Source: Zonotrichia leucophrys gambelii (lineage: Eukaryota > Chordata > Aves > Passeriformes > Passerellidae). Taken from it: a stretch of DNA of 64,000 bases. Of the stretch, positions 23,531 to 49,130 are shown piece by piece. A program made the translations under genes and the position numbers. The stretch is from contig NC_088172.1 of assembly GCF_028769735.1 (NCBI RefSeq), forward strand, positions 65,317,075 through 65,381,074, written 5' to 3'. The notes under the pieces are model-generated. The model searched no databases. It was given only the letters and a program-made list of their open reading frames with translations, and was not told where the DNA came from. How positions within the stretch are numbered: the stretch's first letter is position 1; each line of letters begins with the position of its first letter.

Positions 23531-25660
23531 ACTGACTAATTGAATTTGGACAAACTGACTTAAGCATCATCACTCCCTTATTAGCATTATCTAGGTAAAC
23601 AAAATAATTCAACATATCTCCTCATGGGGTGCTGCAGCTTCCAAATCTGTATATAGATTTATAGATATTTAGACTTGCTGTATGAATACTTCAAGGAAAA
23701 CACAGACCTTGGGGAGCAAGGCCAACAATTAAATCACATACAACTAATACTTGGATGATATACCACATTTGGAAGAAAACACTTTTGGTACAATTCTAAA
23801 TACATCAAGCTTCTTTTGCGCTCAGAAATGCTGATTGCTCAGAGTTTAGACTCTTTCTTATATCTTAAAAGTGATTCTAAAGAGATGGCAAAGATGAGTA
23901 ATTGAAGTGGAAAAGTAAGTAACTGATAAAGGACAAACCAAATGACCTCTACCATATCTCTTGCCATTTGTTCTTCAATGTGCATTGTAGAATATACACT
24001 TATTCTACAGCTCTATTCCACAAGTCTTTTAACAGCAGGAAAAATCCGTAAGCCCCGCATGCAAATGACATGCAGGGCTGTCATAAGCCATAAGCCCTGC
24101 ATGCATAAGCCCTTCTGGTAAATGACAGCATTGAGTCAGAATAACTAACTGGATTGTCCCAGCCTGTTCCAGATTTGTTTAACAATAGATGGTAGCAGTG
24201 TTCCCATCAGAGAGCTTCAGAGGTAGGAAAATAAACTGAAAAAGCATCTTTGACAGAATTGCAAGAAATCCTTCATGCTTCTTACCACAAACTTGGAGCA
24301 GCAAATCACATCTGTGGCACTAATTAGGAAAGAAGAAACTGTCAATGTGCTTCATCTTAGCAAATGCTTTACCTGAACTGAATGCAAGATCATTTTACCA
24401 AAGTTTAAATATGGCAACAAAAGGAGAACTTATGTTGTTGAAAATACACTTCTGCAGTCTATTAGGTGCCTTTTAGTACATGAATGTACTTTCAAAAGGA
24501 AAAAGTGTGCCAGCCATTTATGTACTTTCAAAACATGACTGTGTGGTAATTTCTCGATCTTGTTCCTACAATGAATATATAAAACTTAAATGATTTTTGT
24601 CTTAGAATACTTACCACCATCAAAGCAAATGTCATAATAAATGTCACTACCAAGACACACTTAGCAGAAGTTAATATATCCGAGCAAAGTCAGTGGGTAC
24701 AAAATAAGCCTCCAAAAATATAATTAGGATCTGCTGACTCAGGCTTTAAAAAAAGCTGAACTTTTAGGCTTATACACTACATTAGACTATTTATTTTCTA
24801 TTTCTATATTTAATCTATTTTATCCAGTTCAAACTTCTTCACATAGTTTATTTTCATGGCAACAAAAGAATTTTTGGGAAGTGGCAAAGCTAAATCTCAA
24901 ACATACACAATATATTTCAAGAGTAGCACAAAGGAAGCAACATGATCTTAGTTTATATCCATCCCCCACAATGAATAAACCAAACTAGCAATTCTCTAGC
25001 TGTGATTTCCAGTCAAGAAACACTGCAAAGAAGCTTATTAAAATGTAACTTGAATCTTTAATCCTTTGTAGAGCCAAACATTATCCAGACATTAGTCTCT
25101 GATTTTACTCTCCATAGGTGAAAGCAAATGGAGAGACATTGGTGGTCTCCTGTGAATCTGTTGTTCAACCTATGCATTCCTTTGAAGTTCTACTCTTTGG
25201 TGATGAAAAAGGGGGAGAATTTATTTTGAAAAACTAAAATATTCAAATTAATATTGTGTGCAATAAGAGGATAACTTTCTAAACCACAGTGAACACATGT
25301 CTGTGAGCATGTGTGTGTTCACATTCATTCTATACGAAATTATCTAACTAAATATGTTTTGGAATGAGAAGATGAAATTTAACAAAACAAACACATACCC
25401 TGCAGAAGTATCCTTCTGCAGAAGTATCCATCCTATTCCCTTAAATCCTCATCTATAAACAACTGGTTACTGAGTTACCAGCTCTGCCTCAGAGCTCAGA
25501 GCAAGATCAGACTGTTCACAACTAATAACAACTACAGATGACAATGAGCACGATTTTAGGATGACAGTTCATAATTTCTTAACTTGTCAATCACAGTCTC
25601 TGACATAATACCCGATGTATTCCAAAGTAAAAGATGACTTTTCGGATTTAAAAATTTCCA
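23531..25660. other. Intergenic DNA beyond the ERMARD 3' end
   Basis: AT-rich, no gene supported. It contains a three-armed GCCCTGCATG repeat at 24,051-24,103 and a direct repeat CTGCAGAAGTATCC twice at about 25,400-25,430. Confidence 0.5.
24051..24103. repeat. Interleaved inverted and direct repeat
   Basis: Arm AGCCCCGCATG (24,051-24,061) is followed by CATGCAGGGCT (24,069-24,079) and AGCCCTGCATG (24,093-24,103). The middle arm pairs with the first with one mismatch and with the third perfectly. Confidence 0.85.
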
Positions 25661-25666
25661 GAGCTT

Positions 25667-25672
25667 TTTATT
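25667..25672 (-). terminator. ERMARD: ERMARD poly(A) signal
   Basis: TTTATT on the plus strand reads AATAAA on the minus strand, about 350 bases after the ERMARD stop codon. It implies a short 3'UTR ending near 25,645. Confidence 0.6.
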
Positions 25673-26022
25673 CACATTTTTTTCTTAGGTATTTTTCAGT
25701 ACAGTAGGAAACAAAAAAAATTACAAAAAATATAAGAACAATCAATGCACAAAACACAAGATATATTTACAGTAGAACTTGCATCATCCTGATTTAGTTC
25801 ACAGTTTATCTTTTTCAGTGGATTTGACAAACAACCTGTTCTCTGGAACTTTGATCATTCATCTCCAGTATCAGCAGCTACTTCCTGATAAAAAGAGTAA
25901 ACTTTGCATCCAAAATTTGAAAATGACTTATGAATTTTGTCTTTGAATTAGATTTATCAAATATGAGGTCTCCGTAACTGTTTAGATACAACAATTTCCA
26001 GACAATCCTAAGCCCATTTCAT

Positions 26023-40400
<14,378 letters not shown>

Positions 40401-41498
40401 CTAGAAAAAACACACACACACAAAAAGAATCCTTGTAACAAGAAAGCCAGAAAGCACATGAGAACAAAAATATTACTAGAACATACCCATCAGCAAAGCT
40501 ACACAGACAGTAATACACTGTCTGTAAACAAGCTGTTTGGGTTTGCAATGCAAGTTTCATTCACATACATGATGAAAGGACTCTCAACCAGAACTACCTT
40601 CATAAAACTGGGGGAAAGCATTGCTCTGTTTTCACAAGGTCAGGAGGGTGAATTTCAGCATGGTTATATCTACTGAATTCATGGCAAGATAGACTGAAGC
40701 AAAATATCTCAGTTTATACGTAAATGTTCTGCCTAATCTGAGCTTGCAGAGAAACTGATGCTACTTCAAGTAAACCAAGAGCATCAGTCCTTAAAACCAG
40801 CAAGATCCTTGGAGGGAGGCAGGGGAAGAACACGTGAATTCTGTAGCAATGTTAGTGCAATTTAGGCATTCATGCTATTTTCACATTAGTCTAAACAGAA
40901 AAATGGACTGATTCAGAAGCACACATTTAAATTTTAAAAATTGCACAGATAAAACTGTGCCATGTTAACAAGGATGAAAATGCCTCTGATTTAGTTAAAA
41001 AAGTCACACTTCTTCATTCATTAGATAGACAAGAAATTGTTTGATAATGAAGTACCACAACTAATAATAATGAAAAATATGCCATTAAAGTTAAATTAAA
41101 AACATTTTTTCCTCTCTAATTAGGTGGCAGAATTTACCCTCACATATGTAATTTCTGAATCCATGGCTTCAAGGAGAAAAGAAATATTTACATAGCTGTC
41201 AGCACTAAGCAAGGGTAACAGCTCCCATTGGAAACCACTATTAGCTGCCATCTGGAGTACCTACCTGCTATTTAAAGAAAAAGAAATTTAAAAATCTACA
41301 ATGTTCCGAAGACGTATCATTCAGTCCATCTTAATTTGTGTCTCTTCCCGTTCGCCGTTTCTCTGTCAAAGACAGAAGGCCAGAGCAAAACCTGCATGAC
41401 CGCTGCTACCCTTTAATGCCAGCACTTCTGCAAAACGGGCCAGGCACGGGGCGAGGCGCTGACCTTTGCAGGGAGCGCGGGCTGGCACTGGCAGAAGC

Positions 41499-41517
41499 GG
41501 GGCAGGGCAGGGCAGGG
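41499..41517 (+). repeat. G-quadruplex-type G-run array
   Basis: Four G-runs spaced by CA (GGGG-CA-GGG-CA-GGG-CA-GGG) fit the canonical intramolecular G-quadruplex pattern, inside the ERMARD/DYNLT2 promoter. Confidence 0.75.
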
Positions 41518-41536
41518 CAGGACTGGGCTGGGCTGT

Positions 41537-41556
41537 CCCCTCCCCTCCCCTCCCCG
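41537..41556 (-). repeat. G-quadruplex-type array on the minus strand
   Basis: CCCC runs separated by single T residues mean GGGGAGGGGAGGGGAGGGG on the minus strand, about 20 bases from the plus-strand array. Confidence 0.75.
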
Positions 41557-41732
41557 CCCTTTCCCGGGGCCCGGCCCGGGGCCCCGCTCCGCCATGGCCG
41601 CCGCCGGCTCCGTTACCGCTGCCCGCGCGCGCCGCGTCACGGCCGGCTCGCGGGCAGGGCCCGGGCCGCCGCACGCCGCCCAGCGGGACCGCCGCAGCCG
41701 AGGACGCAGGGAAAAAGCGCCAGGATAAAGAC

Positions 41733-41735
41733 ATG
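41733..41735 (+). CDS. DYNLT2: DYNLT2 coding exon 1: start codon only
   Basis: GACATG is followed at once by GTGAGC, a strong donor. Joined to the next exon in phase 0 it reads MSKVKKPQD. The position -3 base is G, a fair Kozak context. The alternative is an upstream in-frame start, none of which resembles the family. Confidence 0.7.
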
Positions 41736-44700
41736 GTGAGCGGCCGCCAGGGCGAGGGGCGGCTCCGGGGGCTGAGCTGGCCGGGCTGCCGCCCCGCCGG
41801 GAGCGGGGACAGCGGCCTGGGCGCGGGGGGGGTGTGGTGCGATGCCCGACTGAGGCGGGGGTGCTGGTCCGGGCCTGCGGCGCTTCAGTTGGTAGGGAAG
41901 GATGGAGCGGGGAGAAGGTGGGATGAAAGGCGCGTGTGATCTTGTGAAAATTGGTATGAGGAATGGTGTTCCCTCTCGGTTCGTGCCCGGTTTGGGATCG
42001 CTCCGCTCTTTCTGCTTGGTCAGGTGTGATGTTGGCTCATGCCCTGCGGCTGGGTGCTGCCTCAGGCGCTGCGAGCCCGAGCTGCTGTGCTGGTAACGAG
42101 AAGGGGCGTCCTGTCTTTGGTGGGGCACTCCGTCCAACTCGGTGTGCTGCTCTGACCTAGAACCCGTACCTTCTTCTGAAAGAATAAACAAGAACTCTTT
42201 CCTGTTTGTTTTAACAACTAAAACCTATTGATTGTTAAAATGGAATTACTAACAAACAGTATTTCATGTAAATAGCAAAAGCTTTTTTTTTTTTCTTCTA
42301 TTAGCAATCTTCCTTCTGTATGTCCAAAGTTAAGCCAATGTACTCGAGTTGAATAGCCTAAGAACAGGCGTTTTTTGGTCAAGTGTTCAGTTCTTGAACT
42401 CCTGAGCGTTTTATTCAGGGTGCAAATATTTTACAGAAACATAATTGCCACATTGTGCTAAAACTTCGGGGTTTACTGTGTATTTTATACAGTGATATAC
42501 AGAAGAAGGTTTATTTACTAGCCATATCTGTAGAGAAATCGAGGTTTTTGGTTGCCTCACTAGTAAATGCAATGCCTTTTTGCAAGTGATTATGAAAGCT
42601 TCTGTCACTAATAATAGCAGGTAAACTTTCAAATATCACCATTGTTAGAAGTTGGGTGCTATAGACATGAATTTTCTTCCAGCATTGGTGATAGAGGTTG
42701 AAAGTAATATGCCTCAAGCTGAACCACGTCAGCAAAGAATCACTGTTTGGACTGCACCCTTTTTCACAAGTTCATTGTTACTCACATGGATGGGGATGCT
42801 CATTTGAAGACCTCAGCTGCAAGACTTGAGGTGGTTTTTCTTCTGTTAGGTGATGTGTGATGAGCATGTCAGGGCTTTAGTCTTTTTTTTTTTTAGTCTT
42901 TTGAGATCTGAGCTTGCAGTTAGTCGATAATGAGTGTCCACAGGCTGAGTGCAAATGTGTTTGGTCCTTGGGTTTTTAGAGTGAATGCTATTCAGAGTTC
43001 AGCAAACACCAGCAGGCAATTTGCACTAAGGCTGCCAACATCACTGCTTTTAAGGAACTAGAGGAAACTTTTAGGTGATGTCCACAGTTGTTGACAGAAT
43101 GCATGTGCAAGCAATTTCATAGAGAAGAAACTGCTTTTCTTCCCTCATTCTTAAAACTCCTCAGATGGAAAGAGTTCTGAGCCCTTGAGTAGCGCATCTT
43201 CTAAAATAATTCTCATTAGACTTTTACATTATCCATAAGTGACTTTTTTCAGTACTTCTTAGTAGCATAAGCCTTGCATTGTGATGTTATTTCACCTTTG
43301 AGTTCTTTTCTGCTCTCCTGGTAAGAACTGATGATTTTCTCTCAATGTTGGGTTCTAGCAGTAGTCAGGAAGTGGAGCTGAGACTGAAGAGTCAGTGAAA
43401 CTTGGAAGTGATTTGTTAGGAAGTAGCTGGTATGGAAGACCATTGCCTGTGGCATTTGTTACGATCTCATTGTTCCTTGTGTGCTTTTCTGTCTCCGTCT
43501 TTGTTACTATTTTACTGTTCTGTTTTAAGCCACCATGGTGGACAGCAGGTGACATTTTTTTGCAACATCAGACTTACTTCTTGCATTCATAGAGGGACAG
43601 GTTTTGTTATGTGTCTTGAAGATATAGAGTACATAGCTGGATGGGGAGAAAACGTGATCTTCAGAGATCTTGTTTTCAGTTCCAAGCAAAATTACAAAGC
43701 TTTGCACACTGGAGCTTACTTTTTCCTTCCTTTTTTTTTTAATGAGCAAGTTAAATCATCATTACATAAGCTACTATTTTAGTAACAAGGAATAAGGACA
43801 AGCAAAATGAAGTAGTAAATGAACCAAGTCTGTATTTTGGGTATTGTGTAGGCTATTTGAATGAGAAACTTGAACTTGTGGCTAACAGTCTTGGATGGGT
43901 ACATTTATATCTGTGTATTTTTCCTAGGAAAAGGGAGCAGATTCAGGGTGGTAATATGCTGTATCTGATGGATGAGTTTAAATGCAAAGTTCAGTTGGGT
44001 TTTGCTGGAAAAGAATTTAAAATTGAGTCAAAGTCAACCACTTCTCCTGTTCCAGGCAAAACAGTAGTTAAAACAGCCAGAAGATGATAACCAGCTTCTA
44101 GCTTTCTGTGGTTTTTAACATATTCCTAGACTAATTGTTGGGGATTTTTTTCTCTTATCTGTACACCATTAAGTATTATTTAGAATCTTTAAAATATTGA
44201 CATGTGATGTGGATTTTTTCTTATTATTTTGTACAGTCAAAAGTTAAAAAACCACAGGATGCTTCAGGCTCGGCTCCAACAGAAGGAAAGGCAAAGTCAA
44301 AAAGCCGTAACACGTACAGACTGGAGCCACGCACTAAAGTTCAGGCTGACTTACTACAAGACAAAGCTCAAGCGATACTGACGGTAGAGTACTATTTAAA
44401 TTACTTGTCTCATTGCAAGAGCAGATTGTCTTGCAGAAGTATTTACAGAACAGTGAATATTGCATACACTTAAACACACATAAATCTCTGCACTCTTTTG
44501 AGTTCTGGCACATGGATGTAATGTGAATGTGTTCTGTTTTGCAAAGTGCAGAAGGGCCTCTGTGAGGTCACTGCTGAGTGTGTGCTGTTTAGGTGGAGCT
44601 GAAGCTTCATAAACTTTTGCATTTTTTAAAATCAAATTGAGCTACAGCACAGTTCAAAGTATCATAATCCACAAAATGTCCAGTTAGCAAAGGATCATGA

Positions 44701-46784
44701 CGTCAAATTTGTGGATTTCTGTTAATTCTGCTAATATCACAGGACCTGCATAAAATTACTTGGTATCCTTGACAGTCAGATTGGTACGTACACAAATTGA
44801 GCAAATAGAAAACAATTTGTTGAGATAATCCACAGGTATTAGTGGTATTTTGAACAGTTATAACTGGATCTTTTTAATTCTGCTGTCTGGAAGACATATC
44901 TTGGGTATTTGGAACAGATATTTGTTTTCCAGTGAACTGAGCCCAAATAATGAAGAGTACTCTCCTGATTGTTAAATGGAGATTGGCTGGGCATGTGTGT
45001 CACCTTTAAAAAAACAGATAAAACATTTCAGAGTAAAAGTAGTGCATCCTTTGCTGTTTGAGACCATCATCTGTACTGACTATTCAACTCACTAGTTCTT
45101 CTCATGTTCTTGTAATGAAAATGACTGTAAAGGGTGTTTTTTGCAAAAGACTACTAGGATGAAAACTAAGATCTTTCAAAATTGTTTTTAATAGAATAAA
45201 CTACAATACGCCACATACGATGGAGCTTCTAGTGCCTTCTTGTGTGCCTCAATCTCAGAAGAAATATTAAATGCTGTGAAGGAATTGAACTATGACCGTT
45301 ATAAGTATGTGGTATCAGTGCTAATTGTCGAAAAGGCAAATCAGGCAATGATTGTAAGCAAACATATTATTTGTTACACCTTTTGAAAATTAAAAACATA
45401 TTTTAAAACTGTGTGTTATCTCCTAGATGTTCTTTCACTTTCAGCAGCTTAACTTGTTTCAGGTGGTCCTGAAGCTTTTATATTCTTTATGGTTAGTAGT
45501 GTCCCAGGTGACAATTCAAGGTGCTGCTGTGATTCTGCCTAATTGTCTGAGGGTTGCTGTCTTCATGTGTTCAGTAAGTGGTAAACAGCCCCAGCTGCAC
45601 ATACCTGTCACCCACTTGTTTCTGCTGCCTGCTGTGCCAGTACAATTCCATGAGTTCAGTGAATTTTGTTTTTCTTTGTCCGGTGTACTTGGATCTCCAT
45701 TTGGATTCTTGCATTCCACGCAAGATGCTATGCAGTTGTAGTGTGAGGTGTCATGGAAGAGAAGGGTGCCAGGGAACTGAAGGGTGGATGGTAACTCCAG
45801 CTGCCACCAGACATGCTCCTGGGACTTCAAATTAACATCAGTCATCTGAACTTGGAACACCTAAAATTAAAAGGATTCTAGATTGTGCTGTGTTGGTATA
45901 TAAATTTAGTATTCCACCTACCTTGGAGCTCCCATTGGCATTCAGAATGCTTTTATTTGTCTAGTAGAGTGCCAAAGAACACTTCTGCTTTGCAGTGTTC
46001 ACCATCAGTTCTTAAAACCTGATTGGAACCAACCTGTGTTTAGTGAGTTACCTAAAATATTTGAAGGGTTCACCTTCAGTACCAAATCCAGTTTTTGCAT
46101 CTACCTGCTTTTCTGGTGCCATCCCACAGCATGCTGCCTCTTAAGAGGTGCTTTGACTGAGAAGCTGTAGGTGCAAACAGATTAGTGAAGTGGCCCAAGT
46201 TAACTTTTTTCTCCCAAGGAATATGTTTATTCCAGCCATCAATTCATACAGTTTAGTTTTGAAAACAATTTTACCAAAAAGGCTGAGAGCCCAATAAATT
46301 TACAAGTAGGCTGTAGTAAGCTGGAGGTGGAAGAGTGGGGGATGTAATTTCTTGGTTGTAAGTGTTCACAAAACTGATGTCTATTCACACTGATATTCAG
46401 TTGCTTTTGAAGGGGTGCTCTTACTGTATGTTAAATTGTAACAAGTGAACACAACAGAGAATTGGGGGTTTGGTGCAGAGCTTTTGGATCTCTCCGTGCG
46501 GGAGCTTTACTGTGAAGCAAGAAAACGTATTTAACATTGAATAGGAATTCTTAATTTTATTCAACTTTTGCATTGTTGTTGATAGTTGTAACTCTCCTAA
46601 TATGATTAATTAGCATTTAGATAATGCTGGGTATATAGGTTCACTTGTAATTTTTTCTCTTTTATCCCTTTAGGTTGCCAGCAGATGCCTCTGGGATGCT
46701 CAAAGAGACACTTGGGTTTCAGCTAAATGTGAAACTGATACATTTATTGCACTGGCTTTGGTAATGGCTTGTTATTACGACTAA
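41733..46784 (+). CDS. DYNLT2: DYNLT2 (TCTE3/Tctex2): axonemal dynein light chain, 4 coding exons
   Basis: Exons are 41733-41735, 44237-44383, 45195-45353 and 46674-46784. They splice in phase 0 throughout and give 139 aa. The Tctex-1 fold starts at NTYRLEP (about residues 28-34) and runs to the C-terminus. The blocks KELNYDRYKYVVSVLIVEKA, ASRCLWDAQRDTWVSAK and FIALALVMACYYD match human TCTE3 (KEFGYHRYKFIIKVLFIQKT, WVAAKHEAESYVALVLVFALYYE). Known: it is a light chain of outer-arm axonemal dynein, needed for sperm and ciliary motility. The human protein is about 198 aa; the bird form has a short basic N-terminus (MSKVKKPQD...). Synteny between ERMARD and PHF10 separates it from other Tctex paralogues. 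No canonical AATAAA was seen just after the stop. The start codon is the least certain part: the upstream frame has no stop for about 270 bases. Confidence 0.9.
44237..44383 (+). CDS. DYNLT2: DYNLT2 coding exon 2
   Basis: 49 codons, residues 2-50: a lysine/serine-rich linker, then NTYRLEPRTKVQADLLQDKA, which begins the Tctex-1 domain. Acceptor GTACAG|TCA, donor ACG|GTAGAG. Confidence 0.92.
45195..45353 (+). CDS. DYNLT2: DYNLT2 coding exon 3
   Basis: 53 codons, residues 51-103, covering the central helix (SISEEILNAVKELN) and the strand YKYVVSVLIVEKANQAMI. Acceptor AATAG|AAT, donor ATT|GTAAGC. Confidence 0.94.
46674..46784 (+). CDS. DYNLT2: DYNLT2 coding exon 4 (stop codon)
   Basis: Residues 104-139 and TAA. 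The family signature ASRCLWD and the C-terminal YYD are present. Acceptor CCCTTTAG|GTT after a pyrimidine tract. Confidence 0.95.
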   Translation, partial: VASRCLWDAQRDTWVSAKCETDTFIALALVMACYYD

Positions 46785-47529
46785 AACTCTGAAAGTCAGC
46801 TGCATTTGTGCATCACAATACATGGTATATTTGAAATTTTTCAAAATATAATTATTTTAGTATTCATATTTGTCCTATTGGTGTTGGCACATTGAAACTG
46901 ACGTACAGTAGAGATAATTTTGCTCGTTTTTGCTCTGTTTAAAAAAAAAACCAAACAAAACTGCTTTGGAAATGTTTATGGTTGAGTACATATGGGCTTC
47001 ATCTGTTGTAATGCTCTGCTGTGGAAGTGGGAGCAGCTGGTGAGAGGCCAAACATTGCAAAATTCTGAATGTTGCTTGTCTCTTGAGTGTCTGGGACTGT
47101 TCACCAATGCTTATATGCAGTTGCAGGTATCAGTTTTCGTAAAAGCATGCCTTTTGTAGGAAAAGCAGTGTTCATTTTTTGTTTTCATAGTTGGTATCTG
47201 TGGTAAAATGCTGGTCTACCTAGAAACTTGGCTGGGAGGGAAGCTGTGTTTTGCAGTCCTAGAAACTTGTGCACGTTTCCAGCCGTTTGCCTTGAATGAA
47301 GTGTAAGCTCAGCTATTAGGTTCCCCGGGTCGTAACCTTTGGTTGGTGGGCAAATACTGAATTGAGCGAGTTAGGTCACTTTGGTCTGGGGGCTTCTGGT
47401 GGCAGTGGCAGGAGGACGATGGAATCAATCTCAAGGCTATTGAGAATTGGTGGATAACTGGCAAGGGCAGCACCGATTGTATTTTTTTAAATGAGACTCG
47501 CAGATCTGTGAGGTGTGTAGACATCAGCT
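46785..47529. other. Spacer between DYNLT2 and the PHF10 CpG island
   Basis: Holds the DYNLT2 3'UTR. No canonical AATAAA was noticed soon after the stop codon and no gene or repeat was recognised. Confidence 0.5.
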
Positions 47530-49130
47530 TTTGGATCGGCCGTGCGTGGAAATCTAGCGCTGTTGCCTTTGCCACGTCCGTTCTATTGTTGGGAGCTGAA
47601 AACAAACGCGGACGGGGCGGGATGCTTCCCAACGCCCCGTGGCCGGCTTGGGTCTGAGCGCCTTTGCAGCCGCGGCCGGGCAAACCTCGAGGGGCGGTGA
47701 GCAGCCCGGGCCGCGGGTGGGCGCACACGCGAGGCCGGCGGAGCCCCCGGCCGGGGGCGGCGCCGTGGCTGGGGCGCGGCCGTGCGCTTTGTTCGCCGGC
47801 GCGGGGCCGTGCGCGCCCACGGGGCCCGCCTGCGTGCGGGCGGGCGCGCGCGCCGCCCCGGTCCCCGGGATGAGGGTCGTTCCCGTGGCGGGCAGGGAGG
47901 GCTGCGCCTCAGCTCCGCCCGCCCGTACCGGCGGGACCGCTACCGGCACCGGGAGGCGGCGCGGCCGCGGCGCGCAGCGGGCTCGGCGCGACCGCGCAGC
48001 GGCGGGGAGCGGCCGCACGCGCCCTCCCTCCGTCGCAGGGGCGAGCGCGCTCGTAGCGGCTCCTCCGAGTGCGCCCCCCGCCCCCCGAACCCCCCTCCTG
48101 CGGGGGCTGATGGTTCACAAACGTAGCTCGTCCCCGGCTGACGTTCCCGGAGACGGGAGCCTGCTGGCGGAGCGGAGCAGCCCGGCCCTGCTGGGTGCCG
48201 GCTCCCGCGCTCGGCGCTGACCACCGCGCCGGGGGGATGCTGCCCCTCCGTCCCGCGCTGCTGCCCAAGCGCTACCGCGGCGGCTCGGCTCCGCGCTCGC
48301 GGCCGGGCCGCGCGGCCGCCCGAGCGACGGCGGCAGGAGGAGGAGAAGGGCGCGGCGGCGGCGGCAGCACCGGCGGCGACGGATCCCCCGCGCCGGTCCC
48401 GCGGGGCGGCGCCGGGTCGGTGCGGGTGCCGGTCCGGCGGCGCGGGCCGGGGTCGCCGCGGGCTGCCCGGAGGGGGGCGGAGCAGGAGCCGCCGCGCCCG
48501 TGCCCGCGCTGGCCGCTAGGGGCCGCTGCCGCTCCCCGCAGGGCGCGGGGGGGCGGGGCCGGCGGGCGCGGCGCGAGGCCCGGTCGCGCGGCGGCGGCGG
48601 CGTCGCTCCTGTTGGCCCAGCCGGCGGCGGCCATGGCGGCCGTGCTGTCCCCGCGCCTCTGCGACAGCGACCCGGCCACGCCCGGCGCGCAGTCCCTCAA
48701 GGTGAGAGCGGGTGGCGGCGGCCGCGGAGCTGCGGCGCAACAGCCGCCTCGGCGGGAGGCCTCGCGCGGCCCCCGCGCCTGGGCGCCCCGACCCGCGCCT
48801 CTCACCCGACCCGCCCGCCCCGGGCTCACCTCACGCCCGTTGGGGGTGCCGGGCGGCGGCGGGCGGCCTTCCGCGCCCCGGGCCGAACTTTGAACGCGGG
48901 TCTGGGGCCGGGTGCCCGGGGCCGTCCTCCTTCCCAAAAGTCCCTCGGCGTGTTGCCAGGGGCGGCGCGGCAGCTGAGTGCTCGCCGCGGCAGCGCCGCA
49001 GCCGGGAAAGTTTGGGTCGGGCCGCGGCAGTTCCGCCTTGGCCCTGCCGGCCGCTCCCGCGCATCCCCGGCACCGCGGGCACTTGTGGCGCCAAAGACTC
49101 CCGGCGCGGATCGGCAGTCGCCCTTTGAAA
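47530..49130. promoter_or_regulatory. PHF10: CpG island at the PHF10 promoter
   Basis: About 1.6 kb of very high GC and CpG content contains the 5'UTR, exon 1 and the start of intron 1 of PHF10. No TATA box was noticed, in keeping with a broad housekeeping promoter. Long open frames on both strands here are by-products of GC content. Confidence 0.9.
48633..48701 (+). CDS. PHF10: PHF10 coding exon 1
   Basis: 23 codons ending [30 protein letters not shown] is the same as in human. It lies inside the CpG island. Confidence 0.95.

Larger units (their letters stand above)
41340..41890. promoter_or_regulatory. CpG-rich bidirectional promoter of ERMARD and DYNLT2
   Basis: A GC- and CpG-dense block inside AT-rich DNA lies between the ERMARD start exon (minus) and the DYNLT2 start codon (plus, 41,733). 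No TATA box is visible. It contains a G-run array on the plus strand and a C-run array next to it. Minus-strand donor-like sites (AAAG|GTCAGC at 41,464 and AAAGG|GTAGCA near 41,410) could end the non-coding first exon of ERMARD; which is used cannot be told from sequence alone. Confidence 0.8.

Noticed and set aside
41466..41735. In-frame upstream extension of DYNLT2
   Set aside because: Open only because of GC content; it resembles no DYNLT2 N-terminus, and the ATG at 41,733 with its donor explains the start better.
43857..44087. Open frame between DYNLT2 exons 1 and 2, with an acceptor-like TTCCTAG
   Set aside because: Ends in a stop just before exon 2 and does not match the family; exon 1 joins 44,237 in phase without it.
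47639..48220. 193-aa plus-strand open frame upstream of PHF10
   Set aside because: Lies in the CpG island with low-complexity composition; no splice or homology support.
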